64,000 nucleotides of DNA from CALWOS01 sp963595735 (GCA_963595735.1 CAVBJJ010000006.1:1-64000), one strand, 5' to 3'; shown: positions 42,193 through 51,206, counted from the first letter of the stretch. Translations and numbers: made by a program. Notes: generated by a model not told the origin, from the letters alone.

Positions 42193-42221
42193 TTGACATC
42201 CGGTATACAATTTGCTAGGAT
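42193..42221 (+). promoter_or_regulatory. Promoter between apbE and the SLH protein
   Basis: TTGACA (42193-42198) and TAGGAT (42216-42221) with 17-bp spacing, pointing right. Transcription would begin near 42228. Confidence 0.75.
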
Positions 42222-42227
42222 ATGGCA

Positions 42228-42281
42228 CGGCAGTTAGCTTTCCCTAATTGCCAAAACAGTTCGGGAGCTGTTTTCTTTTTT
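42228..42281 (+). ncRNA. Possible 55-nt small RNA or attenuator
   Basis: Starting at the predicted transcription start is a 9-bp stem, GGCAGTTAG/CTAATTGCC (one wobble; 42229-42237/42244-42252). It is immediately followed by a 7-bp stem, AAAACAG/CTGTTTT (42253-42259/42268-42274), and a T tract. A strong promoter, a hairpin and a terminator in 90 bp form a complete mini-unit. It could be a small RNA or a leader attenuator of the SLH gene 170 bp downstream. Confidence 0.45.
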
Positions 42282-42449
42282 ATATAGTAGTTAGCTGGCG
42301 CTACCTGTGCCCAGCGGCCATTATAGCACAGCCCCCGACAGCTTTCAACTTGTTTCTGATGGGAAAAAGGAGGTCCCATAACAAACCCGGATACCGGGCA
42401 AATACAATCTGCGGCTTCGGCTGCAAAAAGATCCAAGGAGGAAAATTGT
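42282..42449 (+). other. Structured leader of the SLH protein gene
   Basis: No gene is seen. The sequence forms small hairpins (GCTGG/CCAGC near 42295-42316, CCCGG/CCGGG at 42388-42400, GCGGC-TTCG-GCTGC near 42412-42425) and ends in an AAGGAGG ribosome-binding site. It does not match the cyclic-di-GMP riboswitch consensus that I can recall. Confidence 0.35.
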
Positions 42450-45400
42450 ATGAACCACGCATCCCGAAAAATCCTGTCACTGCTTTTGGCAGTGATCCTC
42501 GCGCTGTCCCTGGCGGTCACGCCGGCGTTGGCAGCGGGAGACAAAGCACCGCCGACGGCAGTGGAAAACTGCGATGTCAGCGGACTTTGGACCACAACGG
42601 TCAACCTCGGCTTTGCCGACACCGTATGGATGAACAGCATTACCGCGGTAACGGTAAACGACACTGCATACGAAAAGCAGACGATCAGCTCCTTTGGCAG
42701 CGATACCAAGATTTGGGACATTGGCAGTGCTTCCAGCGCCTATGGCAGCTACACAGCGCTGCGTCTGGCGGTTGAAAACGACACCTTCGCCACCAATACC
42801 GCAACGGTCCGCATTTCTGCCGACGGCTACAAGGATGTGACCATCGAGGTCACAAAGAAGACCGAAAGCTATAACGATATTTACACTGCCACAGTCATCC
42901 AGGATGCCGACAACGGCAACGACTCCGGCAATGACTCCGGCAGCACGGAAAAGAAAGACCCCCCTGCCAGCTTTACCCGCCCTTCCTTCAGCCTGTCTGA
43001 TTTCAAGCTGCTTTTCACCGCAGAGGATGTGGACTGGCTCAACAGCATCAGCGGCGTGACCGTGGACGGCGTAGCGTACACCAAGGGCTACACCTATCGG
43101 AACACCGCCTACGCCATCGGCACCGCCACCAATGAGATGGACGGCTGCTACCTCAACATTGGCGAGGGCTTTGAGACCGAGACTGCCACCTGCGTGATCT
43201 CTGCAGAGGGCTATAAAGACCTGACCCTGAAGCTGGAGAAAACCGGAAACAAGGCCACCATCGTGGAAAGCTCCGATTCCGACAACAGCAGCAACACCAA
43301 CCCGGATACCCCCTCCGGCGACAAGGACGCTCCCACGAACTTCACAACAGCTTCCAGCTTTGGCTACGATTTCAAGCTGACCTTTACGGACGCCGCGGAC
43401 TGGCTCGGCGCCATTGAGGCAGTCAAGGTCAATGACGCCGCCTACGAAAAGGGCAGCAGCTCCTACAGCGTTTGGAACAACAAGGCCTACTATGCAGACG
43501 CCGGCAACGCCTACCTGCTCATCGGCGAGGGCTTTGACGGCGACACCGCCACCTGTGTGATCTCCGCCAAGGGCTACAAAAACCTGACCCTGAAGCTGAA
43601 CAAGACCGACCACAGTGCCACGGTTGTAGAAAACGGCGATAACGGCAGCACCGATCCGGAGCCGGACACCCCCTCCGGCGACAAGACCACGCCCACCGCA
43701 GTCAAGTATGCCTACGGCAGCCTCATGCCTGCCGCCCACTACTTCGGCGTGGACAGCAAGGATCAGGATTGGCTGAATGCCATCACCGGGGTAAAGGTCA
43801 ATGGCACCACCTATGAAAAGGGCGATGTCGGCTATTCTGCCAGCGGCAAGTTCTGGAACCTCGGAAAGAAGGATCTTACCGGCTATGGTTCCGAAACCAC
43901 CCTGGTCGTTCTGGACAATTCCGATGTCCAGTACCCTGCGGATTTCACGGTTTCCGCCACGGGCTACAAGGATGTTGTGATCCGCGTAGCATCGAAAAAT
44001 GCTTCTTCCGCTACCATTGTGGAAAGCACCACACCCGACCCCGTGGAGAAAAAGACTGTGGAGCTGAGCAAGGTCAGCTTTGCCGAGGACAGCTTTGGCA
44101 ATGACTGGCTGGTCTCCATTGGCGAGGACGGCTATCTGGCACAGATCACCGGCGTTTCCGTGAATGGCACTGCCTGGGAGAAAAAGGACTACGATCCCTC
44201 TGCCGGCGGCGCCTATCGCGTGAACAGCGACACCCAGAAGCTGGTGTTTTCCAAGAAAGACTTCAGCGCCTCCCCCACCATCCCCGTTCTGAAAAGCGGC
44301 GATGTGATCACCATCACCGCCAATGGTTATGAGGATCTGACCTTTAAGCTGATCATCGACACCGATGGCAAGGCTTCCGTCGTGGCGGATGACGGCCAGG
44401 GCGACATCTATCAGCTGCATGTAAAGATCGAGGGCAGCTTTGAGGCCGCTATCGTAGGACAGAAGGACTACGACGGCGTTTCCGGCGCCAGCACCGGCGG
44501 CGCGACCTCCAACAAAAACAGCGCCGTTACCGTTTACGGCGCACGGCTCACCAAGGGCGAGACCCCAGCCGACGCCGACTGGAAGGCGCTGGACGCCTCC
44601 GCTGATCCCAGCACCGGCTATATTGACGGCAGCAAGTGCTCCGTCAGCATCGTCCCTGACACCGCCAAGGGCACCGACCCCAATGCGGACAGCGGCATGG
44701 CCGGCGTGTTCATGCCCGCCATCAGCAGCTCCCTGAGCCTGAGCGGCACCCCCAAGGATGCCGGCAGCTATCTGATCTCCTTGACTGTTACGGATGACCA
44801 GGGACGCACCGCCACCAGCAATGCCCTGCCCTTCCGGGTCTACACCGGCGAGGAAACCCTGGCCGACCAGCTGGTTCTGGAAAACCTGAAGCAGTATCAG
44901 AACGGTCTGTACGCTTGGGATATCATGGAGCCCTGGGCCATCAAGAATTTTGGCAGCAATGTTCCCGGCGAGACCGAGAGCGTCCGCGTTCCCGAAAAGC
45001 TGGAGGCCTGGTTCGGCTCCCACGAAAGCGGCCTGTATGGCTACCTGGGCTATGACCTGGCCTGGGACAAGGTTCTGGCCGGTGAGATCCCCCAAACCCT
45101 GTACATCCCCAACGGCTGCGATCTGACTATCACCAACATGGAGATTCTCAGCAGCGTTCGCATTGTCGTGGAAAACGGCGGCAAGCTGACCCTGTCCGAC
45201 TCCACCGTGCAGGGCATGATTGATGTCCAGAGCGGCGGTACCTTCTCCATGAACTACGACTCCTTTAACCAGGAATTCACCACCGGCGCTTCCGTTTGCG
45301 GCCAGATCCGTTTGGCAGACGGCGCGATTCTGGAAAACGCCGCTATTTACTCCCACGCCAACTACCTGGCCAACGGCGATCTGACCGACCGCACCACCCA

Positions 45401-47012
45401 TGATCCCGTTGTGGTCGCCAACGGCAATGTGACCGTGAAGGGCAAGGTGTTCATCGCCGGCGAGGAAGCAGGCGACAACAAGATCGGCCAGACCGGTCTA
45501 CTGGTCAGGAACGGTACGCTGACGCTGGCTGACGACGCCACGCTGGTGGTCTATGGCGGCGCTGCCAAGGTGCAGCTTTTCCCCAAGGGCGGCACGGCCA
45601 TTGAACTGGACAACGGCACCATCACTGGCAACGGCAAGCTGGTGGCCATCGGCGGCCAGCCCCTGTGGGGTGAGGGCGGCGACGCTGTCACCGGTACCGG
45701 TACCATCTCCACGGTGGAGGCCTTCCTGCAGGGCGCAACTGCTTCTACCTCCAACAAGAAGGATCCCGGCCAGGCCGTGCGCGGCAATGTGACCGTGATC
45801 AGCCCTAAGCAGCACAAGGAAAACGGCACGATCAAGGACACCGTGGCCGACGATCCTCTGGATGGCCTGTACTGGAAAACCGGCATTGACGCCATGCCTC
45901 CTCTGGACAAGTTCGTGACCCGGGAAGTGGATAACTCCGTCAAGTTCTTTACCGTCGCGGACATTCCCAGCGTGACCTACACCGGCGCTGAGCAGAAGCC
46001 CGCCGTGACTGTCAAGGACGGCGACACTGTTCTGACTGAGGGTGCGGATTATGAGCTGTCCTATCTGGACGCGACCGGCGCAGCACTCTCCGGCCTGCCC
46101 AAGGAGGTCGGCAGCTACACGGTCGTGATCACCGGCAAGGGCGCTTACGCCGACACCGTGGCGGACAAGAGCTTCACCATCACCCGCCGCAGCTCCGGCG
46201 GCGGCAGTAGCTCCGGTTCCTCCAGCAAGTATGACATTGTGGTGGACACCGCTAAAAACGGCGCCGTTTCCGCCGACCGCAGCAGCGCAAGCTCCGGCCA
46301 GACCGTGACCGTCACCATCAAGCCTGCGACCGGCTACAAGCTGGACAAGCTGACTGTTGTGACCGGCGCAGACAAGAGCCTGAGCCTGACTAACAAGGGT
46401 AACGGCGCATACAGCTTTACCATGCCCAGCAGCAAGGTAACTGTCTCCGCCGACTTTGTCAAGGAGACCGCCGACAACGACAAATCCTTTGTGGATGTGT
46501 CCGATGACGCTTACTACATCAAGGCTGTCAAGTGGGCTGTGGAAAAGGGCATTACCACCGGCTCCACCGCAAACACCTTTAATCCGGAGGCCGTTTGCAC
46601 CCGCGCCCAGATGATGACCTTCCTGTGGCGCTCCGCCGGTTCCCCCGCTCCCAAGAGCGCAAGCAACCCCTTTGCCGACATCAGCAAGGACGCCTATTAC
46701 TATGACGCAGTTCTGTGGGCAGTGGAAAACGGCATTACCAAGGGCACCAGCGACACTGCTTTCAGCCCGGATGAGGTCGTCACCCGCGCCCAGACCGTGA
46801 CCTTCCTGCACCGGATGGCCGGTTCTCCCGCCGCCGCTGCCAACAGCAGCTTCCAGGATGTGGACGCAGACGCTTACTACAGCGCTGCCGTCCAGTGGGC
46901 TGTGGCGCAGGGCATCACCCAGGGCACCAGCGCAACGACATTCTCTGCCAATGACGCTTGCGACCGCGCCCAGGTCGTGACCTTCCTGTATCGGCAGAAC
47001 AACGGCAAATAA
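42450..47012 (+). CDS. Large SLH-anchored surface protein with repeated heme-binding-like (DUF1533) domains
   Basis: A 1,520-residue exported protein. The signal peptide is 'ILSLLLAVILALSLAVTPALAAG'. From about 30 to 650 come four or five repeats of a ~100-residue domain with 'DWLNSISGVTVDGVAY' and 'YKDLTLKLEK', resembling PF07550 (DUF1533, Shr-like), separated by acidic Ser/Thr/Pro linkers. Then an Ig-like part ('LSLSGTPKDAGSYLISLTVTD'), a beta-helical-looking region around 900-1150 ('NPNGCDLTITNM'-like and 'GNVTVKGKVFIAGEE'), an MBG-like part ('YTGAEQKPAVTVKDG'), an InlB-type repeat, and three SLH domains from about 1345 to the end ('FVDVSDDAYYIKAVKWAVEKGITTGS'). SLH domains bind pyruvylated wall polymers. 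It probably sits in the S-layer and may bind ligand; heme binding is untested. Confidence 0.9.
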   Translation: MNHASRKILSLLLAVILALSLAVTPALAAGDKAPPTAVENCDVSGLWTTTVNLGFADTVWMNSITAVTVNDTAYEKQTISSFGSDTKIWDIGSASSAYGSYTALRLAVENDTFATNTATVRISADGYKDVTIEVTKKTESYNDIYTATVIQDADNGNDSGNDSGSTEKKDPPASFTRPSFSLSDFKLLFTAEDVDWLNSISGVTVDGVAYTKGYTYRNTAYAIGTATNEMDGCYLNIGEGFETETATCVISAEGYKDLTLKLEKTGNKATIVESSDSDNSSNTNPDTPSGDKDAPTNFTTASSFGYDFKLTFTDAADWLGAIEAVKVNDAAYEKGSSSYSVWNNKAYYADAGNAYLLIGEGFDGDTATCVISAKGYKNLTLKLNKTDHSATVVENGDNGSTDPEPDTPSGDKTTPTAVKYAYGSLMPAAHYFGVDSKDQDWLNAITGVKVNGTTYEKGDVGYSASGKFWNLGKKDLTGYGSETTLVVLDNSDVQYPADFTVSATGYKDVVIRVASKNASSATIVESTTPDPVEKKTVELSKVSFAEDSFGNDWLVSIGEDGYLAQITGVSVNGTAWEKKDYDPSAGGAYRVNSDTQKLVFSKKDFSASPTIPVLKSGDVITITANGYEDLTFKLIIDTDGKASVVADDGQGDIYQLHVKIEGSFEAAIVGQKDYDGVSGASTGGATSNKNSAVTVYGARLTKGETPADADWKALDASADPSTGYIDGSKCSVSIVPDTAKGTDPNADSGMAGVFMPAISSSLSLSGTPKDAGSYLISLTVTDDQGRTATSNALPFRVYTGEETLADQLVLENLKQYQNGLYAWDIMEPWAIKNFGSNVPGETESVRVPEKLEAWFGSHESGLYGYLGYDLAWDKVLAGEIPQTLYIPNGCDLTITNMEILSSVRIVVENGGKLTLSDSTVQGMIDVQSGGTFSMNYDSFNQEFTTGASVCGQIRLADGAILENAAIYSHANYLANGDLTDRTTHDPVVVANGNVTVKGKVFIAGEEAGDNKIGQTGLLVRNGTLTLADDATLVVYGGAAKVQLFPKGGTAIELDNGTITGNGKLVAIGGQPLWGEGGDAVTGTGTISTVEAFLQGATASTSNKKDPGQAVRGNVTVISPKQHKENGTIKDTVADDPLDGLYWKTGIDAMPPLDKFVTREVDNSVKFFTVADIPSVTYTGAEQKPAVTVKDGDTVLTEGADYELSYLDATGAALSGLPKEVGSYTVVITGKGAYADTVADKSFTITRRSSGGGSSSGSSSKYDIVVDTAKNGAVSADRSSASSGQTVTVTIKPATGYKLDKLTVVTGADKSLSLTNKGNGAYSFTMPSSKVTVSADFVKETADNDKSFVDVSDDAYYIKAVKWAVEKGITTGSTANTFNPEAVCTRAQMMTFLWRSAGSPAPKSASNPFADISKDAYYYDAVLWAVENGITKGTSDTAFSPDEVVTRAQTVTFLHRMAGSPAAAANSSFQDVDADAYYSAAVQWAVAQGITQGTSATTFSANDACDRAQVVTFLYRQNNGK

Positions 47013-47040
47013 ATCCTCCTCTTTTCACACAAGCATAGCT

Positions 47041-47081
47041 TTGGCGCACAGACCTTTTCCGGTCTGTGCGCCAAATTTTTT
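47041..47081 (+). terminator. Terminator of the SLH protein gene
   Basis: A 14-bp perfect stem (TTGGCGCACAGACC with its complement, 47041-47054/47061-47074) followed by six T. Confidence 0.95.
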
Positions 47082-47107
47082 CATCATGTGAGTATCATAC
47101 AATCGAA

Positions 47108-47142
47108 AACGCCGCTTTCCGTAAGCTCCGGAAAGCGGCGTT
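47108..47142 (-). terminator. Terminator of tyrS-ridA-mntR
   Basis: A 13-bp stem AACGCCGCTTTCC/GGAAAGCGGCGTT (47108-47120/47130-47142), 23 bp past the end of the mntR gene. The minus-strand T run is short. Confidence 0.7.
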
Positions 47143-47164
47143 GTTATAACAATTTATGCGGTTT

Positions 47165-47572
47165 TTACTTGCCCTCCGGCGCTTTTTTGAACAGCTCGAA
47201 GCCGTGTTTTTCCGTCAGGTGCCGTTTGATGGCGTCAAAAGAGGTCTCGCTCAAATCATGCTCGATCTTGCAGGCGTCCTCTGCCGCAGTTGTTTCATCT
47301 ACTCCCAGGGAAACCAGCCACTGGGTCAAAACGGTGTGGCGCTCATACAGCTTGCTTGCAGTCTCGTATCCGATCTCCGTGAGCTTCAGTCCCCCGTCCT
47401 CGTCCACCGTGATGTATCCGCCGGTTTTCAGCAGACCCACTGCGCGGCTGACGCTGGGCTTGGAATAGCCCATGTACTCCCCCACATCAATGGAGCGGAC
47501 AAAGCTGCTGGTCTGAGACAGCACATAAATCGTTTCCAGGTACATCTCCCCGGATTCCTGTAAATGCATCAT
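47165..47572 (-). CDS. DtxR/MntR family metal-dependent regulator
   Basis: A 135-residue winged-helix metalloregulator: 'GEMYLETIYVLSQTSSFVRSIDVGEYMGYSKPSVSRAVGLLKTGGYITVDEDGGLKLTEIGYETASKLYERHTVLTQWLVSLGVDETTAAEDACKIEHDLSETSFDAIKRHL'. The HTH (DVGEYMGYSKPSVSRAV) and metal ligands (ERHTVL, CKIEHDLS) fit MntR more than DtxR. No SH3 domain. It follows ridA closely; its target transporter is not nearby. Confidence 0.92.
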   Translation of the reverse strand: MMHLQESGEMYLETIYVLSQTSSFVRSIDVGEYMGYSKPSVSRAVGLLKTGGYITVDEDGGLKLTEIGYETASKLYERHTVLTQWLVSLGVDETTAAEDACKIEHDLSETSFDAIKRHLTEKHGFELFKKAPEGK

Positions 47573-47594
47573 TTTCCTCCTTATTTCCGGAAGC

Positions 47595-47972
47595 TTACTT
47601 GCAGGCTGCGATGATCTCGATCTCGCACAGCAAGCCCTTGGGGATCTCCTTTACCGCCACGCAGGAACGGGCGGGCTTTCCGGTGAAATACTTGCCGTAC
47701 ACCGCGTTAAATGCCGTGAAATCCGCCATATCCGCCAAGAAGCAGGTGGTCTTGACAACATCGGCAAAGCCCAGACCGTTTGCCTCCAGGATCGCCGCGA
47801 CATTCTTGCAGCAGCGCTCTGCCTGCTCCTCGATCGTGGTGCCGACGGTTGCTCCGCTTGCGGGATCCAGCGCCACCTGGCCGGAGGCGAACAGGAAGCC
47901 GTTTACAGAAATTGCCTGAGAATAGGGGCCGATCGCTGCGGGCGCGTTCGGCGTTTCGGTAATGTGGAACAT
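47595..47972 (-). CDS. ridA: RidA family enamine/imine deaminase
   Basis: A 125-residue YjgF/RidA protein that hydrolyses reactive enamines made by PLP enzymes. Seen: 'APAAIGPYSQAISVNGFLFASGQVALDPASG', 'GLGFADVVKTTCFLADMADFTAFNAVYGKYF' and 'PARSCVAVKEIPKGLLCEIEIIA' with the conserved Arg. The start at 47972 was chosen over 47984 and 48002 because it matches the family start and has a GGATGG site. It follows tyrS by 26 bp. Confidence 0.94.
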   Translation of the reverse strand: MFHITETPNAPAAIGPYSQAISVNGFLFASGQVALDPASGATVGTTIEEQAERCCKNVAAILEANGLGFADVVKTTCFLADMADFTAFNAVYGKYFTGKPARSCVAVKEIPKGLLCEIEIIAACK

Positions 47973-47998
47973 TGATTCATCCATCCTTTCTGCTTGAC

Positions 47999-49219
47999 TC
48001 ACTTGAGTACGATACGGCGGAAGTTTTTCTTTCCCCGTTTTACGACCAGACCCTCCCGGAGCTGCTGGGCATCAAAGCGCTGGGAGATCTCAGTGACCTT
48101 AGTCTCCGCGGCCTCCACACCGCCCTGCTGCACATTGCGTCTGGCATCGCCCTTGGAGGGACACAGCCCACTCTTGACCAGCAGCGTGAGAATGTCAATG
48201 CCGCCATCGCTCAAATCGGCTTCTGTCAGTTCCGTGGTGGGCATTTCTGCCGCGCCGCCGCCGGAAAACAGGCTGTGTGCCGTTTCCTGGGCCTTTTCGG
48301 CCTCCTGCTGGCCGTGCACCAGCTTGGTCAGCTCATAGGCCAGAATCTCCTTTGCCTTGTTCAGCTGGCTGCCCTCCCAATCGGACATGGCGTCAATTTC
48401 CTCCAACGGCAGGAAGGTGAGCATCCGGATGCACTTGAGCACATCGGCGTCGCCCACATTTCTCCAGTACTGGTAGAACTCATAGGGGCTGGTTTTGTTG
48501 GGATCCAGCCAGACCGCGCCCTTGGCGGTCTTGCCCATTTTTTTGCCCTCGCTGTTGAGCAGCAGGGTGATGGTCATGGCGTGGGCGTCCTTGCCCAGCT
48601 TCCGGCGGATCAGCTCCGTGCCGCCGAGCATATTGCTCCACTGATCATTGCCGCCAAACTGCATATTGCAGCCGTATTCCCGGAACAGATGATAGAAATC
48701 ATAGCTCTGCATGATCATGTAGTTGAACTCCAGGAAGCTCAGTCCCTTTTCCATGCGCTGCTTATAGCACTCTGCCCGGAGCATATTGTTCACGGAGAAG
48801 CAAGCGCCAACATCCCGCAGCAGCTCCACATAGTTGAGCTGCATCAGCCAGTCGGCGTTGTTGGCCATAATGGCCTTGCCCTCGCCGAAGTCGATAAAGC
48901 GCGCCATCTGCTTTTTGAAGCAGTCGCAATTGTGCTGGATGGTCTCCGTGGTCATCATGCTGCGCATATCCGTCCGGCCGGAGGGATCGCCCACCATGGC
49001 GGTGCCGCCGCCAATGAGCACAATGGGCTTGTTGCCGGCCATTTGCAGGCGCTTCATCAGGCACAGCGCCATGAAGTGTCCCACATGAAGGCTGTCCGCC
49101 GTGGGGTCAAAGCCAATGTAAAAAGTGGCCTTGCCGTTGTTGATCATCTCCTTGATCTGTTCTTCATCGGTGACCTGGGCGATCAGGCCGCGGGCTACCA
49201 GTTCATCATACAGGGTCAT
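47999..49219 (-). CDS. tyrS: Tyrosine-tRNA ligase
   Basis: A 406-residue class I enzyme. 'FYIGFDPTADSLHVGHFMALCLMKRLQMAGNKPIVLIGGGTAMVGDPSGRTDMR' has the HIGH motif (HVGH), and 'SEGKKMGKTAKGAVWLD' is the KMSKS loop (KMGKT). 'FGGNDQWSNMLGG' reads the Tyr pocket, and the C-terminal S4 domain ends 'GLVVKRGKKNFRRIVLK'. The ATG at 49219 follows AGAGGA. It is under T-box control (49254-49540) and co-transcribed with ridA and mntR. Confidence 0.96.
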   Translation of the reverse strand: MTLYDELVARGLIAQVTDEEQIKEMINNGKATFYIGFDPTADSLHVGHFMALCLMKRLQMAGNKPIVLIGGGTAMVGDPSGRTDMRSMMTTETIQHNCDCFKKQMARFIDFGEGKAIMANNADWLMQLNYVELLRDVGACFSVNNMLRAECYKQRMEKGLSFLEFNYMIMQSYDFYHLFREYGCNMQFGGNDQWSNMLGGTELIRRKLGKDAHAMTITLLLNSEGKKMGKTAKGAVWLDPNKTSPYEFYQYWRNVGDADVLKCIRMLTFLPLEEIDAMSDWEGSQLNKAKEILAYELTKLVHGQQEAEKAQETAHSLFSGGGAAEMPTTELTEADLSDGGIDILTLLVKSGLCPSKGDARRNVQQGGVEAAETKVTEISQRFDAQQLREGLVVKRGKKNFRRIVLK

Positions 49220-49253
49220 TTGATCGAGTCCTCTCTTGTTTGTATCGTTCTGC

Positions 49254-49540
49254 AAAAAACGCCCACTGTCCCAAAAAGGACAGAGGGCGTTTTTGAGTTA
49301 CGCGGTACCACCTCTGGTTTGCCGGGGTTCTTGCAAAGCCCGGCCTTATGGCGTTATGAAAAACGCCGGCGCTGTATCGGGCGCACCCGTTTCGCCCTGG
49401 CAGAAAAGCTGCTTCCGGCGAACCGCTCCACGCTGTATTCTCTGCCGTGGCCTCTCCCCCTTGCACCAAACGGGGTCTCTCTGTACAGAACAGGCGGCAG
49501 ATACTTGTGCGCTTCTTCGCATTTTCATATAAATTGAATA
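49254..49540 (-). promoter_or_regulatory. Tyr T-box riboswitch of tyrS
   Basis: A minus-strand leader with the T-box sequence GGTGGTACCGCG (49301-49312), a likely Tyr specifier TAC at 49435-49437 in a GAGAATACAGCG context, and a terminator stem (49259-49271/49278-49290) running into a T tract. Readthrough when tRNA-Tyr is uncharged would increase TyrS. Confidence 0.92.
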
Positions 49541-49545
49541 TTTTC

Positions 49546-49575
49546 ATTATAACAAATCACTTCCAAACTTGTCAA
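49546..49575 (-). promoter_or_regulatory. Promoter of tyrS, inside the leu terminator
   Basis: TTGACA (49570-49575) and TATAAT (49546-49551) on the minus strand, spacer 18 bp. The -35 box is the centre of the 33-bp palindrome that ends the leu operon. Confidence 0.75.
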
Positions 49576-49588
49576 GCTTGGAAGTGAT
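49556..49588 (-). terminator. Palindromic terminator of the leu operon
   Basis: A 33-bp dyad centred at 49572 (15 of 16 pairs match, one A/C mismatch), about 35 bp past the leuB stop, followed on the minus strand by TTTGTT. Because the T run is short, termination may be partial. Confidence 0.6.
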
Positions 49589-49622
49589 TGTTGGAGACTT
49601 TTTTAATGTTCTCGTTATGTTT

Positions 49623-50699
49623 TTATATCCGTGCGCGGATCTGCTCGCCCATTTCGTGGGTGGACAGCGCCGTTTCGCCGGCGGCGGCGATATCTGCCGT
49701 GCGGCAGCCCGCATTGAGCACCGCCTCGACCGCCTGCTCGATGCAGGCCGCTTCCTCGGCCAGGCCGAAGGTATAGCGCAGCATCATGGCAACGGACAGG
49801 ATAGTGGCAATGGGGTTGGCAATGCCCTTTCCGGCAATGTCGGGCGCGGAGCCGTGGATGGGCTCGTACATTCCCTTACCGGTCTCGCCGATGGAGGCAG
49901 AGGGCAGCATACCGATGGAGCCGGTAATCATGGAGGCCTCGTCAGAGAGGATATCTCCGAACAGGTTACCGGTAAGGATCACATCAAACTGACCGGGATT
50001 GCGCACCAGCTGCATGGCGGCATTGTCCACATACATATGGCTCAGGGCAACATCGGGATACTCCGCAGCAATACGGGTCACGGTCTCCCGCCAGACGCGG
50101 GAGCTTTCCAGCACATTGGCCTTGTCCACGGACACCACGCGCTTGGAGCGCACCCGTGCCAGCTCAAAGGCTCGGCGGGCGATCCGCTCGATCTCATGGA
50201 CGGAGTAGCGCATATCATCGCAGCCCATTTCTCCCCAGCCGCACTCGCTTTGCATCCGGTAATGCTTGCCGAAGTACACATCGCCGGTCAGCTCCCGGCA
50301 GACCAGAATATCAAAGCCCTCGCCGATGATCTCATCCTTGATGGGGCAAGCATTGGAAAGCGCCTGGTACATCATGGCGGGACGCAGGTTGGCAAACAGA
50401 CCCAGGCTGGAACGCAGCTTCAACAGCGCCTTTTCCGGACGGCGCTCCGAGGGAACGCTGTCCCACTTGGGGCCGCCCACCGCGCCCAGCAGCACGGCGT
50501 CTGCCGCCTTGCAGGCCTCGATGGTCTCGTCCGTCAGAGGGATGCCGTGGACATCAATGGAGCAACCGCCGGCCAGCAGTTCCTGGAATTGGAAGCTGTG
50601 GCCATACTTGGTGCCGATTTTTTCCAGCACCAGCATGGCCTCGGAGACGATCTCCGGACCGATGCCGTCGCCCTTTACAACTGCGATATTATAATTCAT
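49623..50699 (-). CDS. leuB: 3-isopropylmalate dehydrogenase
   Basis: A 358-residue NAD-dependent decarboxylating dehydrogenase of leucine synthesis. Seen: 'NIAVVKGDGIGPEIVSEAMLVLEKIG', 'LLGAVGGPKWDSVPSERRPEKALLKLRSSLGLFANLRPA' (substrate Arg set), 'DKANVLESSRVWRE' and 'LTGNLFGDILSDEASMITGSIGMLPSASIG'. The start overlaps leuD by 11 bp. Confidence 0.97.
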   Translation of the reverse strand: MNYNIAVVKGDGIGPEIVSEAMLVLEKIGTKYGHSFQFQELLAGGCSIDVHGIPLTDETIEACKAADAVLLGAVGGPKWDSVPSERRPEKALLKLRSSLGLFANLRPAMMYQALSNACPIKDEIIGEGFDILVCRELTGDVYFGKHYRMQSECGWGEMGCDDMRYSVHEIERIARRAFELARVRSKRVVSVDKANVLESSRVWRETVTRIAAEYPDVALSHMYVDNAAMQLVRNPGQFDVILTGNLFGDILSDEASMITGSIGMLPSASIGETGKGMYEPIHGSAPDIAGKGIANPIATILSVAMMLRYTFGLAEEAACIEQAVEAVLNAGCRTADIAAAGETALSTHEMGEQIRARI

Positions 50700-51192
50700 T
50701 GTTCTTCTCCCGCTCCTTCAGGGACTTCAGCAGACCGCCGGCAGCGATCACATTCTGGATGAACGGCGGAAATGCCTCCGCCTGGTACTGCTTGCCGGTG
50801 GTCTCGTCGGTAATGATACCGGTATCGAAATCCACGGAGACCACATCGCCCTCGTTGATCTCATAGGCCGCGGCCTCGCACTCCAGAATGGGCAGGCCGA
50901 TGTTGATGGCGTTGCGGTAGAAAATGCGGGCAAAGGAGGCCGCGATCACGCAGGAGACCTTGTTCTCCCGGATGACCAGGGGCGCGTGCTCACGGGAAGA
51001 GCCGCAGCCGAAGTTCTTGGTGGCGACAACGATATCGCCGGGCTTGACCTTTTTGACAAAGTCCGGGTCAATGTCCTCCATGGCATGGGTCGCCAGCTCG
51101 GCAGGATCGGGAATGTTCAGGTGACGGGCAGGAATGATAACATCGGTATCGACATTATCGCCGTATTTCAGTACAGAACCTTTGACTTTCAT
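50689..51192 (-). CDS. leuD: 3-isopropylmalate dehydratase small subunit
   Basis: A 167-residue swivel domain of isopropylmalate isomerase. 'YGDNVDTDVIIPARHLNIPDPAELATHAMEDIDPDFVKKVKPGDIVVATKNFGCGSSREHAPLVIRENKVSCVIAASFARIFYRNAINIGLPILE' matches LeuD throughout. It works with LeuC, 14 bp upstream. Confidence 0.97.
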   Translation of the reverse strand: MKVKGSVLKYGDNVDTDVIIPARHLNIPDPAELATHAMEDIDPDFVKKVKPGDIVVATKNFGCGSSREHAPLVIRENKVSCVIAASFARIFYRNAINIGLPILECEAAAYEINEGDVVSVDFDTGIITDETTGKQYQAEAFPPFIQNVIAAGGLLKSLKEREKNNEL

Positions 51193-51206
51193 TGTTGCTC
51201 TCCCCC

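Noticed and set aside
42388..42449. Cyclic-di-GMP riboswitch in the SLH leader
   Set aside because: Two small hairpins precede the gene, but the conserved riboswitch core that I know is absent.
42477..45401. 974-codon open frame on the minus strand
   Set aside because: It is the mirror frame of the SLH surface protein gene. Codon use of that repetitive GC-rich gene leaves the opposite strand open; there is no family match or ribosome-binding site.
47999..49537. Plus-strand open frame over tyrS and its T-box
   Set aside because: Shadow of tyrS. The T-box elements explain the non-coding part.
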